NCBI RefSeq assembly: GCF_029867415.1
Contig: NC_081181.1
Coordinates: forward strand, 74,496,144-74,560,143
Length of the DNA: 64,000 nt
DNA from: Vicia villosa
Taxonomy: Eukaryota > Streptophyta > Magnoliopsida > Fabales > Fabaceae
Direction of reading: 5' to 3'
Shown here: piece after piece, positions 39,525 to 51,157 of the stretch
Layout: each line of letters starts with the position of its first letter
Numbering within the stretch: the stretch's first letter is position 1
The notes under the pieces: generated by a model
What the model was told of the DNA's origin: nothing
The model's input: only the letters and a program-made list of their open reading frames with translations
Databases searched by the model: none
Made by a program: the position numbers and the translations under genes

Positions 39525-40921
39525 CATCTACTCTCAAGAATAGGAACATCAAGTCCTTTTAACATATCCATAGACCTTCTTGACAGTGATCTAGTGATGA
39601 ATACTTCAATCATTTTGGTACTTATTATTTATGCTCATACATATGGTGCATCTACTGTAGTACATATCATAGTGTCCTTTTTCTCATCCAACGAGGTAAG
39701 ACATTGTCCATTAGACAAAACATCATGCCACACATGCAATAATCTTATTGTGAGATTTATGCATATTATGTGTCTCAACACCTCTTCAGAATATGTACTT
39801 GTGCTAGGGTTGAGATTCATTAATCATCTATCTCTATAGATTCTTATTCCTAGCCTTTTTAGGAAATCTTGCCCAAGCATTTCATCAAAACCATTTCCTA
39901 ACCATGTCCTACATTGATGTTGCAGAGAATTTATTTTGATGATCAGTATGTCACATACATACTATACTAGATTAATGCAAATTCTCCCACTAACCTTCTT
40001 GTGTGCACAAGATTTAAACTTGACATTTATTAATCCAAGTTTTTCAAAAAAAAAACGTCATTAATAAAAAGGATTCAACTCCAAGAAGCCCCGTCTAATC
40101 CATAATTAGATTTAAACAACTTGTGCTTCTTTTAGAATCAAGATCATTTATGATCTTCTCTAGATCTCATGCTACATGAATCAATGGTCCAACAACAACT
40201 TCCTTGTTGAATTGGTTCATGTTCCATTCTCATAAAGATATATATTTTATGGTGCTTGAATTTATTCAAATTCTACATCACTTCCACTGGTTCCTTTAGA
40301 TACTCATTATCTATAATGGAAGACTCCAGTTCTAGTGACAAAACAATTTTGTCCCCTAACGTGTTATAGAAAGTGTGCCCCTTATTTCCATTCGAATGCA
40401 TCCATAAATACATCTTCATCTAAATTGTGACCAAGTTTACTTAATAAATATTACAACCCATATGATCATAAAGACAAACTAGGTACTCTTACCTCCATAT
40501 AAAATATGGTGTCTTTATGACTACTTTAAAATGGAATTGGTTATGGATAGAAATAATTGTATGTAAAACAATTTATAATCAAGAGTCACGAAGATATAAT
40601 CGAACTATATTAAATCGAACAATGTCAAACATGATACGATTTAAAAGGTCATTATATTCTTTATATAGGTATTTACAACAACGAATAACTCATATGTTCT
40701 TAATACCTTTTCGAGTCTTTTTTTCATTCTTGAACTCTTCTCAAAAGAATTCTAACATATGTCAGATATATAAGGTTCAAATCCTATTTTATTCATCCCA
40801 CATTTATTATATATGTGCTTAACAAGATTTTAGAATCCAAATCTAAAACTTGATTTAGTATTGAAACCATTATTTTAGATAATCATAACACCTATCCATT
40901 ATCAAAACATGCACTTCCAAG
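39525..40921 (+). repeat. tandem duplication, copy A (1397 bp)
   Basis: This copy starts CATCTACTCTCAAGAATAGG and ends CATGCACTTCCAAG. It is about 98-99% identical to copy B immediately downstream. Confidence 0.92.
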
Positions 40922-42318
40922 CATCTACTATCAAGAATAGGAACATCAGGTCCTTTTAACATATTCATAGACCTTCTTGACAGTGATCTAGTGATGAATA
41001 CTTCAATCATTTTGGTACTTATTATTTATGCTCATACATATGGTGCATCTACTGTAGTACATATCATAGTGTCCTTTTTCTCATCCAACGAGGTAAGACA
41101 TTGTCCATTAGACAAAACATCATGCCACACATGCAATAATCTTATTGTGAGATTTATGCATATTATGTGTCTCAACACCTCTTCAGAATATGTACTTGTG
41201 CTAGGGTTGAGATTCATCAATCATCTATCTCTATAGATTCTTATTCCTAGCCTTTTTAGGAAATCTTGCCCAAGCATTTCATCAAAACCATTTCCTAACC
41301 ATGTCCTACATTGATGTTGTAGAGAATTTGTTTTGATGATCAGTATGTCACATACATACTATACTAGATTAATGCAAATTCTCCCACTAACCTTCTTGTG
41401 TGCACAAGATTTAAACTTGACATTTATTAATCCAAGTTTTTCAAAAAAAAAACGTCATTAATAAAAAGGATTCAACTCCAAGAAGCCCCGTCTAATCCAT
41501 AATTAGATTTAAACAACTTGTGCTTCTTTTAGAATCAAGATCATTTATGATCTTCTCTAGATCTCATGCTACATGAATCAATGGTCCAACAACAACTTCC
41601 TTGTTGAATTGGTTCATGTTCCATTCTCATAAAGATATATATTTTATGGTGCTTGAATTTATTCAAATTCTACATCACTTCCACTGGTTCCTTTAGATAC
41701 TCATTATCTATAATGGAAGACTCCAGTTCTAGTGACAAAACAATTTTGTCCCTTAACGTGTTATAGAAAGTGTGCCCCTTATTTCCATTGGAATGCATCC
41801 ATAAATACATCTTCATCAAAATTGTGACCAAGTTTACTTAATAAATCTTACAACCCATATGATCATAAAGACAAACTAGGTACTCTTACCTCCATATAAA
41901 ATATGGTGTCTTTATGACTACTTTAAAATGGAATTGGTTATGGATAGAAATAATTGTATGTAAAACAATTTATAATCAAGAGTCACAAAGATATAATTGA
42001 ACTATATTAAATCGAACAATGTCAAACATGATACGATTTAAAAGGTCATTATATTCTTTATATAGGTATTTACAACAACGAATAACTCATATGTTCTTAA
42101 TACCTTTTCGAGTCTTTTTTTCATTCTTGAGCTCTTCTCAAAAGAATTCTAACATATGTCAGATATATAAGGTTCAAATCTTATTTTATTCATCCCACAT
42201 TTATTATATATGTGCTTAACAAGATTTTAGAATCCAAATCTAAAACTTGATTTAGTATTGAAACCATTATTTTAGATAATCATAACACTTATCCATTATC
42301 AAAACATGCACTTCCAAG
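40922..42318 (+). repeat. tandem duplication, copy B (1397 bp)
   Basis: Every position matches copy A with an offset of 1397 bp, with only scattered substitutions. After 42318 the sequence departs from the repeat. Confidence 0.92.
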
Positions 42319-42319
42319 C

Positions 42320-43705
42320 TTGTGAATCGATTTTCATAGGCGTATTTTCCAAAATTTTACACGGGTGCAATCGATTGTCATCCTGATGCAATCAATTGTC
42401 ACTGTATGTTTTTCCAAAAATCTTTGTTTTCCCTATAACGTGAAATTTCTTCCAATTCAAACATTCAACCACTAAACTAGTTCCAATTTTGTTCATTAAA
42501 AAAATCCCCATATATTTTCTAACAGGATCAATACATATATCTTAGTAATTATCATCAATCTATCAAATTTTCTCATGAATTAGACACTTAGATTCATGCC
42601 TTAAATCATCCAATCTCATATCAATTTTCATGGATTCAATTGATTTTCAAGAACACAACAATAACAACAAGAACATGTCAACATACACAACTGCAATTCA
42701 CATCATAGCATATAAAAACAGAATTATCATTAAATATACATAAACATTCATCATAACTCAAAGGAAGAACAAACCCTATAGGAGGTTAAGGGTCCCTCTA
42801 CTCTACCCTTCATTATACCCTTATTATTGAACCAAATTCTCACCCTTACCTTAATTCTTAATAGAAATTCTGGTTTTGTTGATATGTTCTTCACTCCTAA
42901 AGCTTCAAGTCCCAACTCTTGCCCTGACCTTCTTCTCCTCTTTTCCAAGTTCTTACATATAATGAAAATTGAATCTTCCCACTTCTCCTGAATTAGGATT
43001 TCCCTCTTCTACCCCCTAACTTATTCTCGAAATTACCAACTTAGCCTTAATTTTTCTACATATTCTTATTTCTTTTATTTTATTTAAATAATAAAATCAA
43101 GTCATTATTTTAACTAATAAAATAATTCTAACTTATTTCCTCTTTCTCTAATTACTATCTACACCCTACCATAAGGTTACACATCCTTCCTCTTACCCAC
43201 ATTTGTTTAATCACCCATGTATAATAATTAAATAAACACATAAAATTATATTAAATTAAGTATTAAATATTTTTTTGGTCCTTATAAATATTTTTAATTA
43301 GTATTTTTAGTCCCTATTAAAAAATGACATATTTTGGTCCCTACACAATTTTTATGCATGCACTTTTAGTTCCTGCTATTTTCTAAAATTTTGAAAATTG
43401 TTTTATTTACCAAATTTTATAATTTTTTAAAATGAGAAGAATTAAATATGAATTTTTTAAATTTCAAAAGATAATGATAAAAGTAATGAAAATTTCAACT
43501 TAGAAATCAAATTTTGAGTTCATTTTTTTAAAGGAACTTTTTATAACGTAAACAGTCTATAAAATAATCATTCAAAAATACACATTGGTTTAACAACAGT
43601 GACTAAAACTACATACATAATTTAAATTTGGTAATTTTATAGGGACCAAAAACATATTTAACCCTTAAATTAAGATATTTTTTTTACTACAAATGAGGTG
43701 TTACA
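42320..43705 (-). repeat. Ty3/gypsy LTR fragment (Tekay-like) interrupted by a MITE
   Basis: On the minus strand the sequence starts TGTAACACCTC at 43705, a common start for plant chromovirus LTRs, and runs left past the MITE at 43260-43664 through an AT-rich stretch to about 42320. The far end is not defined. Parts of it carry the motif AATCGATTG (near 42368). The 65-residue minus-strand ORF at 42751-42948 lies within the LTR and shows no known domain. Confidence 0.5.
43260..43664. mobile_element. Mutator-type MITE (405 bp) with 9-bp target duplication
   Basis: The ends form imperfect inverted repeats of about 30 bp: TTAAATATTTTTTTGGTCC on the left, and TTAAATATGTTTTTGGTCC read from the right on the other strand. 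The element is flanked on both sides by TTAAATTAA (43251-43259 and 43665-43673). A 9-bp duplication is characteristic of Mutator-like elements. It has no coding capacity. Confidence 0.85.
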
Positions 43706-44409
43706 CCTATCCTCCTCATTTCACACCAATTTTGGAAGCTCTCTATTTTTTTTTGGAATTTATCTCTCTATTTTTCTCCTCGTCTCTCTAAAAATATTTT
43801 TTCTTCACTTAAAGTTGCATTGGCGATTTTGAGTGAAAAATTGCTTGTGAAGAATAAATTTTCATTCGTACTGTTGTTGTTATAAGTCTTAAGAGTGTGA
43901 TACTCTTATAAAATTGAGTTTGATTCATGAGATAAACCAGTCATAAAATCTCTTTTTTGATTCTAGTAATTCACCGGTAAAAGTTATTTTGGTTATTGAG
44001 ATAAGACTGGAAAATATCTGAATTGGTTCATTAGCTCAGTCTGGGTAAAAGCTTTCATTTTTCGTAAGGATAAACCTGTGTAAAATCAAGATCAGATTGT
44101 ATTAAAGTTCATGGGCATGACTTGTAAAAACTCCATGTTATAGTCAAAATCTCAAGAAGATCTCTTTGGGACAAGAGTAAGCCAACGTTCGACCGAATAT
44201 GGATAAATGATTGGTGCAATCTCTCGAAACTTTTATCTCTTTATTTTTGCAATTTACTTTACTACTTTACATTCTACTGCATACTTTACTCTGATCTTAA
44301 AAAATACTAACACGATTTTTTGTTTAAGTAACAAAACTTTAAAATTAATCGCGAATCTTAAATACCACAGTTCAACCTCCCTCTTGTGCTTGAATTTACT
44401 TGTCCAACA
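43706..44409 (+). other. possible copia LTR remnant, no gene seen
   Basis: The stretch ends with TTCAACCTCCCTCTTGTGC near 44370-44390, which resembles the end region of SIRE/Maximus-type LTRs, and finishes CCAACA near 44409. It contains a 95-codon plus-strand ORF (44207-44494) that looks like chance. I could not find a clear LTR start. Confidence 0.3.
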
Positions 44410-44951
44410 ATGTTGTCATCATCAAAATCATTTAAGTCATCTAATTGTTGCAAACATTATATTTGCAAGCACATTGATCCACAAGAGCCACTGACATCAT
44501 ATAGTTCACCAAATGATTGTTGTCTAAAGTCTTCAATGATATTCCACAAGTCTTGTTCACCATAGACTTTTTTGCCATATTCATTTTCTCTTGAGGATTT
44601 TGATTTTGGTTTCTCAAAAATCTCGATATTTGTAAATTTCTCAACAATCTTTGACGCATCATAGTCAAAATCTTTGTTACTAAACCTTATATGAATTGAT
44701 TATTTAAAAACAATACTCTAGTGTTATACACCATATATGCTTTACAACTTTCAAAGTATCGTAATGATATACACTTTTGTGTATTTGAATTAAACTTGTT
44801 AAATTGTTTTCAAGTGTTTAACACATAGAGGGTACAATCAAATTTATGGAAATATGAAATATTAGTTTTTTTCTTACCTTTCTGTAATTTATAAGTAGTT
44901 TAATTCAATATTTGTCTAATATAGATCTTATTTTAAATATAACATAATTTA

Positions 44952-45688
44952 GAGTTTGTTTGGCAACATACAAAAAGTAGCTTTTAGCTTTTAGCTTTTA
45001 GCTTTTCAGCTCGTATCAATAAAAAAGCTCTGTTTGGTAACTGTCATTTAGCTTGTAGCTTGTAGCTTTTTTACTAGCTTTTGACTTTTTTCTCAAAAAC
45101 TAATTGAAGTAGCTTTTTAGCTTTTAGCTTGTTATCTTTTCTTCCATTTGTACCCTCAGTATTTTATTAAAAACTCATTTTTACCCTTTATATTTTATTG
45201 TGATTTAAATTAAATTAATTGTGTTTTAATGAGTGAATAAGAAAGGTAAGTCATTATTTTTACTTAGAAATGTTAAACAATAAACTTAATTTTATTATTA
45301 TTATTATTAAAAACTAATGTAATTGAATTGAAAATTACAACATTATTATTTTAGTTATTTTGTTAAATTAAACTACAAAATTTATATGTCTACTATATAA
45401 TTTTTTGTGTTATGTTTAATTTTATAATATTTAAAATATTTTGCATGTGATTATTAATGCATTTATATTTATTGATACTCGCATTTATTTTTTGAATGTC
45501 CTTTTATGTCATTATGCACCTATCAGCTAATGTAACAGCTAATTTACCAAACACTCAAATTAGCTTATTAGCTACCAGTCATCAGCTATCAGCTACTAGT
45601 CATCAGCTACCAGCTACCAGCTATCAGTCATCAACTATCAGCTACCAACTAACTTATAAGTTATCAGCTAGTTTTACCAAACAGAGCC
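44952..45688. mobile_element. Tourist-type (PIF/Harbinger) MITE, 737 bp, TTA target duplication
   Basis: The left end GAGTTTGTTTGG and the right end read in reverse, GGCTCTGTTTGG, form the terminal inverted repeat, flanked by TTA at 44949-44951 and 45689-45691. Its subterminal parts are built of AGCTTTTAGCTT and CAGCTATCAGCTAC type short repeats. It splits the integrase region of the decayed copia element. A second inverted pair inside (45027 and 45556) suggests a nested copy. Confidence 0.75.
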
Positions 45689-47376
45689 TTATTTACTGCT
45701 CCTGCCTATAAGTGCTTAACAATTTTTTTCTCATTGATCATGGTTCTAAGTTTCTCTTAAAGAGATCTAGTTTTTATATCTACAACTCTATTGGAATTCT
45801 AAGATAAAAGAAATCATAGAAAGTTTTTTTATTCACAATCATTTTCAAAATATTTATTTTCAAATTCCCTATCATGATCATTTTTACTGTTACAATTTTT
45901 TCAACTTGAACTTGTTCGCACGATACTTAAAATATAAAACGAGATTCATGCATGTGTGTTAGGAATTTTACCCATGTACATCTTCTATAATCATCATTTA
46001 TGACTAGTCCATACTTCTTACCATTGATTTATGCATTTTTCACCAGCCTAAACAAGTCAATGTGTAAAAGGTATAGTATTTTGATGGAGGGAAAATGTTT
46101 TTTATAATGAAAAGAAGTTTTTACAATTTTCCAGTTTGATATGCCTCACAAAGAACATCTTATTGATACTTCATATTATGCAAACCTATCAAAAGCTCAA
46201 GCTTGTTAAACTTTGAGATTAACCTTAAACTAGAATGACCTAATTGTTTGTGCCATAACCATTTCTCTTCATTCCTTGTCACAACGCATTTCACCACTTG
46301 TTTTTCAAGGTCAGACACCTTTATTTTATAAATTATGTTTCTCCTAATACTACTAAAAAGTACATAATCATACTTTTGACTAATAGTCTTACATTATTAT
46401 TTTTTATTTAAGACAACTTCATAATAATTATTTTTTAACTAACTTATGCTATGTAGATTATACATTGATCCTTCAACTAAAATCAAATGATTGGTATAAG
46501 TTTGAAAGTGATTACATGCTATTTTGAATCATATGATACCATCCTCCTTGTTTCCTCCAAAATCATTATCGCCCCTGCCTTTCATCTTGAGTCATTTGAA
46601 CATATAATTTCTCTATCATGTGTCATGAGCATCTATTGTCCGGGTATCATGAATGGTGCTTTAACTTGGTTTCTAAATAGATTTGAAATATAGACAATTT
46701 TGATTTTAGTACTGATATCTTATTAGGTCCTTTTTCTTGTTAGTTCGATGTTTTCAAAAAAGGACAAGTTCTTTTACTGTGACCTCCTTTGAAAAAATGA
46801 AAATAAAGAAAGGATCATGAGATTTAACAAGAAACTTATCCACATATCCTAAACCTTTCATGTTACACCTACTTACACCATAGATTAAAGAAGCCATCTT
46901 ACTTATGGTTATGTTTATAGCCAAGAACTCTTAAAAAGTTCTTCGTACTTTTTCAAAGCTACATACACTCATTCTTAAAGGTTCTTGAGATTCTTAACTT
47001 TTTTGGGTATTAATTTTATTTATTAAAGCATCAATCTCTTGATCCAGATTTTCGTGATGTTTTAATGGCATATCATAGATATTTTTAAGATCTTTATACT
47101 TTACAATCATTATCTAAATTTCACCAAGTAACTCACTCAAGGTAACAATAAATTCATCATGAGATAAGTTAGAAAATACCTCATCTTCATCATTGTCATC
47201 TTTTGTGTCATCAAGTTGAAAACCAGATAATTTTGAGGCCATTGGAGGAACATTTGCATGTTACTCTTCTTCATTAGAGGATTTATCAATTTGATCTCAT
47301 GTGTAATTGTCAAAATCGAATTTTTACCTTAACTCATTTTGCTTAGGTAAAATCGAAACGTAAAATCATAAAGTTT

Positions 47377-47380
<4 letters not shown>

Positions 47381-47449
<69 letters not shown>
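47381..47449 (+). repeat. CA microsatellite, about 34 units
   Basis: An uninterrupted (CA)n tract of 69 bp within the decayed copia element. Confidence 0.98.
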
Positions 47450-47451
<2 letters not shown>

Positions 47452-48008
47452 ATATAATATTATAAATGCATTAATAATTTAAATTTTAAACTTAATTATA
47501 AAGAAAAAATATACCATATCACCATAATAAAGTGTAATATTCATATACTTGTATCAAACTACATAAATTACCCACCAAATAATAAAAAGATATACCATAT
47601 CACGATTTTAACAACCTTGCCCAAGTGCACACGAGTCCTTTCTTCTTTCCTCTAGATCCACTTTTCTTGGATCTCTCTTGCTCCATCTTCTGAGATTCAT
47701 GTCTAAAGTGTCCATGTCATTTGCATTCATATAAAATAACTTTCTTTACAATTTACTTCTTGTCTCTAGGATCTTTGGAATGCTTGAACTCATTATGAAT
47801 AAATTGTTTTTTTCCTTCTAACCTATAGATATTGGACTAGTCTGGAGGCAAGAGAAAGTTCTGCATCTTCTAATGCTTCTTTAGAATCTTCATCATATAA
47901 TTCTTTTATTTGCAGAGCCTTGGCTTTAAACTTTTTGATTTTAGACTTCAAAGTAATAGACTTTGACTTCTTTTAAGGTTAATGTTCATCCATATCTATC
48001 TCATGACT

Positions 48009-48525
48009 CTAGAGGGAGCTAATGAGATATTCAAGAGCTAGGTTACTCAAATCAGTTGATTCTTGAATAATAGTTAGCTTCGTTATACTTTTATTTGGTA
48101 GAACCCTAAGGATTTTATTAACATGACCTGAAGTATTGTAACTCTTGTTCAACACTTTCAGTCCAAAGATAACATTTTGAAATTGAGAAAACATGGTATC
48201 CACGTTTTCATCTTCTTTCATTTTGAACAACCCATATTGCTTAATCAAATCGTTCACTTTGTACTTTTTTACTTGATTGTTTCCTTCATAGTTAAGACAC
48301 AAAGAATGAAAAATTATTTTTTGTCGATTCACTATTGGTTGTCTTATCATACTCTTTGAAGGAAATGACATTTACAAGAAAGCTTTTGGCTTTTAGACGT
48401 AGCTTGTAAGAATTCTTTCGCTCATCACCCATAGCAAAAGGATCAAGTTCTTTTCCTTCTGCATTTATGGGATGTTCGTATCTTTTTTCACTAAACCTTG
48501 TTGTACTTGCTAAAAAAAAGTACAT
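48009..48525 (-). pseudogene. gag: decayed copia gag (UBN2-like) fragment
   Basis: Two overlapping minus-strand frames together cover a UBN2-like segment: one reads YEHPINAEGKELDP, the other NDLIKQYGLFKMKEDENVDT and INKILRVLPNK-like text. They align in order with the intact gag at 1-675 (YKHPVNARG, LIQKYEAFKMEDDEDIE, KKIIRSLP). At least one frameshift separates them near 48300-48370. The start of gag is found further right, near 49100, after an interruption. Confidence 0.7.
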
Positions 48526-48529
48526 ATGC

Positions 48530-49010
48530 GTAGCACCCGTTGATTGGTAAGGATTCTCAAAGGATTTCGTATTTATGTTGGGTTAGAGCAAGCTCATGAG
48601 GGTGAGAAGCTTTATTTAGGGGTGTTTTATGGGAATATGAGGGTTTAGTATTTTTGTGAATATGAGGTATTTATAAAGCCTTTTAGGACTTGAAATGAGG
48701 GAAATTACTTATACTCCACTACTAGATCATAGGGAATAAGAAGTTATTCCTTCTTAGATCACGGGGGAGGTGGTTATTCTCTTTAGCCCTTTTTTCTAGT
48801 CCATTGTAATTGAACACATTATCTTCCACATCTACTAGACAAGTGGAAATGAGTTCGGGTGGACTAAGCCTGACTAGGCGGGCAGTAACTAAGCTTCGAG
48901 TAACTTTGTGGCCCATTCGGGTAGCCTATAGCTTTGTAAGGAAGACCTCCCCTTGCCACTACGCCTAGCATACATACCTTTTACATGGACTATCCCTTTT
49001 TATGGTCCAA
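48530..49010 (-). mobile_element. unclassified insertion (about 480 bp) splitting the decayed gag
   Basis: The gag relic stops near 48525 and resumes near 49020, and the sequence between does not resemble gag. On the minus strand it contains GCTTTATAAATACC, a good TATA box, so it may be a solo LTR or small non-autonomous element. I did not find convincing inverted ends or a target duplication. Confidence 0.35.
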
Positions 49011-49159
49011 TATATTTATACTGATACACTTATAGTTCTAAATCTTTGGAGATAAAGAAACTATGTAATTTATATTTTCAACAGTCAAATATCTCTCCAT
49101 CAAACATAAGATGTCTGATTGAGTAATAAGGTATTACAGAATAGATCTCTGAGTCTAAC

Positions 49160-50150
49160 TGAAGATGAGAAAAACACAAGAAACAGGGGGGTGCAATTGT
49201 GTTAGCTATTTAACATTTCTTCGGATTCATTGAAATGATACTCAGGTCAACAAACATATGTTGCACGTCAAAGAGATAAGAGAAAAAATATTAACATACA
49301 AATTTTATCCTGGTTCACCCCCTAAATTAGAATTACAACCGGTTCCCCCATATTGAGAGATTTTTTCTTTAATTCATTTGATTACAATATCATTAAGTTA
49401 TTTCCTTGTCCAATTGACATATATCTTAGATTTATGAAACACAAATAATTGATCCTAAATAGATCTCTTTTACATTTCAAATAATATGGCTACCACTTAG
49501 ATCTCTGAGAAAATATAATCAAATGAGTAGATAATTGCTAACGCAGTTACCAATATCATCCAACGTTGGATGTAAACAAATCTAAGCACGTATACAAGTG
49601 TTTAAATTATTCAACAAAAAGTGTATATAGTAAAATCACATGCATGTTTCTTTCTTTATTTCTTTAGCAGAACTTGTTCTCAAGACAATCTACCTTTGAA
49701 AGTTCTTTTCTTTTCTCAGGTTGATTCTCTTAAGTTTATTCACAAGTTATTCAATATTTGTTTGTGATTGTTGGTAAACAAGACATTGTGATTGTTTCAG
49801 ATGATATATTTCAGATTCATCTTTTGATCAGGAGATCCTTTTGTAAATCTTTCTTAGAATAAATTATCTTGAATTAATTTAAAAACTTTTTGCACAAGTA
49901 ACAAACTTTATACCATAATGATGTTCTCTTACATTGTACTATTATAAAAATCAAATTAAAGAACATTGTTGTTTAAACCATTTTTAGTTAAACAATTATG
50001 TTAATTGATGTTCTGTAAAATTGTTGACATTTTCATGTATGTTGTATCTACTACTGCATGGAGTAGATTGTCTAGGATCAATTGGAAGATTGTTTGAATG
50101 ATATATTGAACTTGTCCTAATTCAAAATATGGGGATACTCATTCCACCCC
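49160..50150 (-). repeat. LTR of the decayed copia element (right boundary uncertain)
   Basis: On the minus strand the LTR end reads GTTTTTCTCATCTTCA at about 49160, aligning with GTTTTTCTATCCTTCA of the intact copia LTR. It is followed by TTAGACTCAGAG at 49148-49159, a degraded primer-binding site. A G run (near 49186) and the phrase TATCCTGGTTC (near 49308) also match the intact LTR. The LTR start near 50100-50150 could not be fixed. Confidence 0.5.
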
Positions 50151-50158
50151 ATGGGGTA

Positions 50159-51157
50159 TGTAACATCCCGAAAATTCTTATTTAATTAATTTAATTAAAT
50201 TTTAAATTAATTATTGGAAATTAGCATTTTATCGAATTATGTAGAGAAATTATAAAATGTTAAGTTATTGGGCCAGGTGGTGGAATTAGTAAGGTGGGGG
50301 TGTAATTGTGAAGGAGCCCATTACTAATTTATTTTATGTTTCATAAAATAAGGAAAACAAGAGGGGAAAGAAATTAGAACGTGAAAACAAGAAGTTGTGA
50401 GAAGAGGGAGAGCTAAGGAACGTGAAGGAGAATCAAAGAGGAAGAAGACCCATTCAAGAATTTGACTAAGGTAAGGGGGACTTATCTGATTAGCATATAT
50501 TATCGGGTTAGGGGTTGATAATACTGAATAGGTGTAGATTTCGGGTCGATTGAGTCATATGATAGATTTAGGGATTGAGTCAAATTGTATGATGTTTGAT
50601 CCCTTATGTTTGAATCTATGATGTTTGTGTTGTTATGGTCTCAATTGATGCGTAATTGGTGTATTATGATGTGTATTTCGTGTTGTATGTGCATTCCATT
50701 TCCTTAAGTTCGTACTAGCATGAATTGAATGAGTTTGGGATGTGCGGAATGTTGTTTTCTGCGATTTGGGGTTTCTGAAATTCGCCAGTTCGCGCCGCGT
50801 CCCGGGGTTGGCGCCGCGAACTGCTTGGCAGAAAGCCAGGAAGTTTTTATGTATTCAGTACGCGCCGCGAGCACATGGTTGCGCCGCGAAGGCGTACTCC
50901 TTTTCTCTTTTCGCGACGCAAGCACATGTTTGCGCCGCGAAGTGATTGGCAGAGGGCCAAGGAGTTTTAAGACGCTCAGTTTGCGCCGCGAACCACGGTT
51001 GGCGCCGCGTGCTGTTAGCGAAAGACCATTTTTGAAAAGTTTAAAGAAGTATAACTTTTGGACCGTTGGTCCGTTTTGTGTGTCGTTTAGAGCTGAATGA
51101 ACCTTGTGAAATAATCTATTTGATGATTAATGATGGGATTGTGATATTAACATATCT
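50159..51157 (+). repeat. Ty3/gypsy LTR fragment with GC-rich octamer repeats
   Basis: It begins TGTAACATCCCG, typical of chromovirus-type LTRs. After an AT-rich opening it contains the GCGCCGCG cluster at 50792-51009. The right end is taken at the T run near 51158 but is not certain. The 123-codon ORF at 50729-51100 runs through the cluster and has no recognisable domain. Confidence 0.5.
50792..51009 (+). repeat. periodic GCGCCGCG octamers in paired arrangement
   Basis: The octamer occurs exactly at 50792, 50811, 50862, 50881, 50932, 50983 and 51002, and a variant GCGACGCA lies at 50913. The sites form four pairs with a constant 19-bp spacing inside each pair. The first two pairs are repeated 121 bp later as the last two, so the block is a 121-bp tandem duplication of a two-pair unit. 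It stands out from the AT-rich surroundings. Confidence 0.9.

Larger units (their letters stand above)
39048..42319 (-). pseudogene. pol: decayed copia pol (reverse transcriptase / RNase H end), partly duplicated
   Basis: No long frame survives, but minus-strand fragments resemble the reverse transcriptase end of copia pol. Near 39830-39880 the reading LGQDFLKRLGIRIYRDR matches the usual LG-A-ILGM-I-RDR segment, and near 39690-39750 the reading HDVLSNGQCLTSLDEKKD matches the segment before the conserved SAVGSLMYAM stretch, which is broken by frameshifts here. Two near-identical copies of the region lie in tandem. Plus-strand ORFs in the region have no recognisable content. Confidence 0.6.
44410..49146 (-). 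pseudogene. gag-pol: decayed Ty1/copia gag-pol, minus strand, with nested insertions
   Basis: Reading from right to left on the minus strand, I see gag fragments (49020-49140 and 48009-48525), a zinc-knuckle relic (about 47655-47740, GHFRHESQK-like), a protease-end relic (about 46612-46645, MLMTHDREI after a broken DSGCSRH-type motif), a pre-integrase relic (about 46170-46290, EKWLWHKQLGHSSLRLISK), an integrase core relic (about 45720-46090, ASINGKKYGLV-like with frameshifts) and a post-integrase relic (about 44690-44905, NISYFHKFDC). Stops and frameshifts break every segment. The domain order is right for copia, so this is one old element later hit by a Tourist MITE and probably another insertion. 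Confidence 0.75.

Noticed and set aside
40517..40822. 101-codon plus-strand ORF (and its shortened twin at 42019)
   Set aside because: Opposite strand of a decayed copia pol; the twin exists only because of the tandem duplication, and its frame is already shortened.
44207..44494. 95-codon plus-strand ORF
   Set aside because: It spans a possible LTR end and the antisense of decayed copia pol, and has no domain.
50729..51100. 123-codon GC-rich ORF
   Set aside because: It owes its Arg/Ala-rich content to the GCGCCGCG octamers and lies in a gypsy LTR; another frame and the other strand are also open there.
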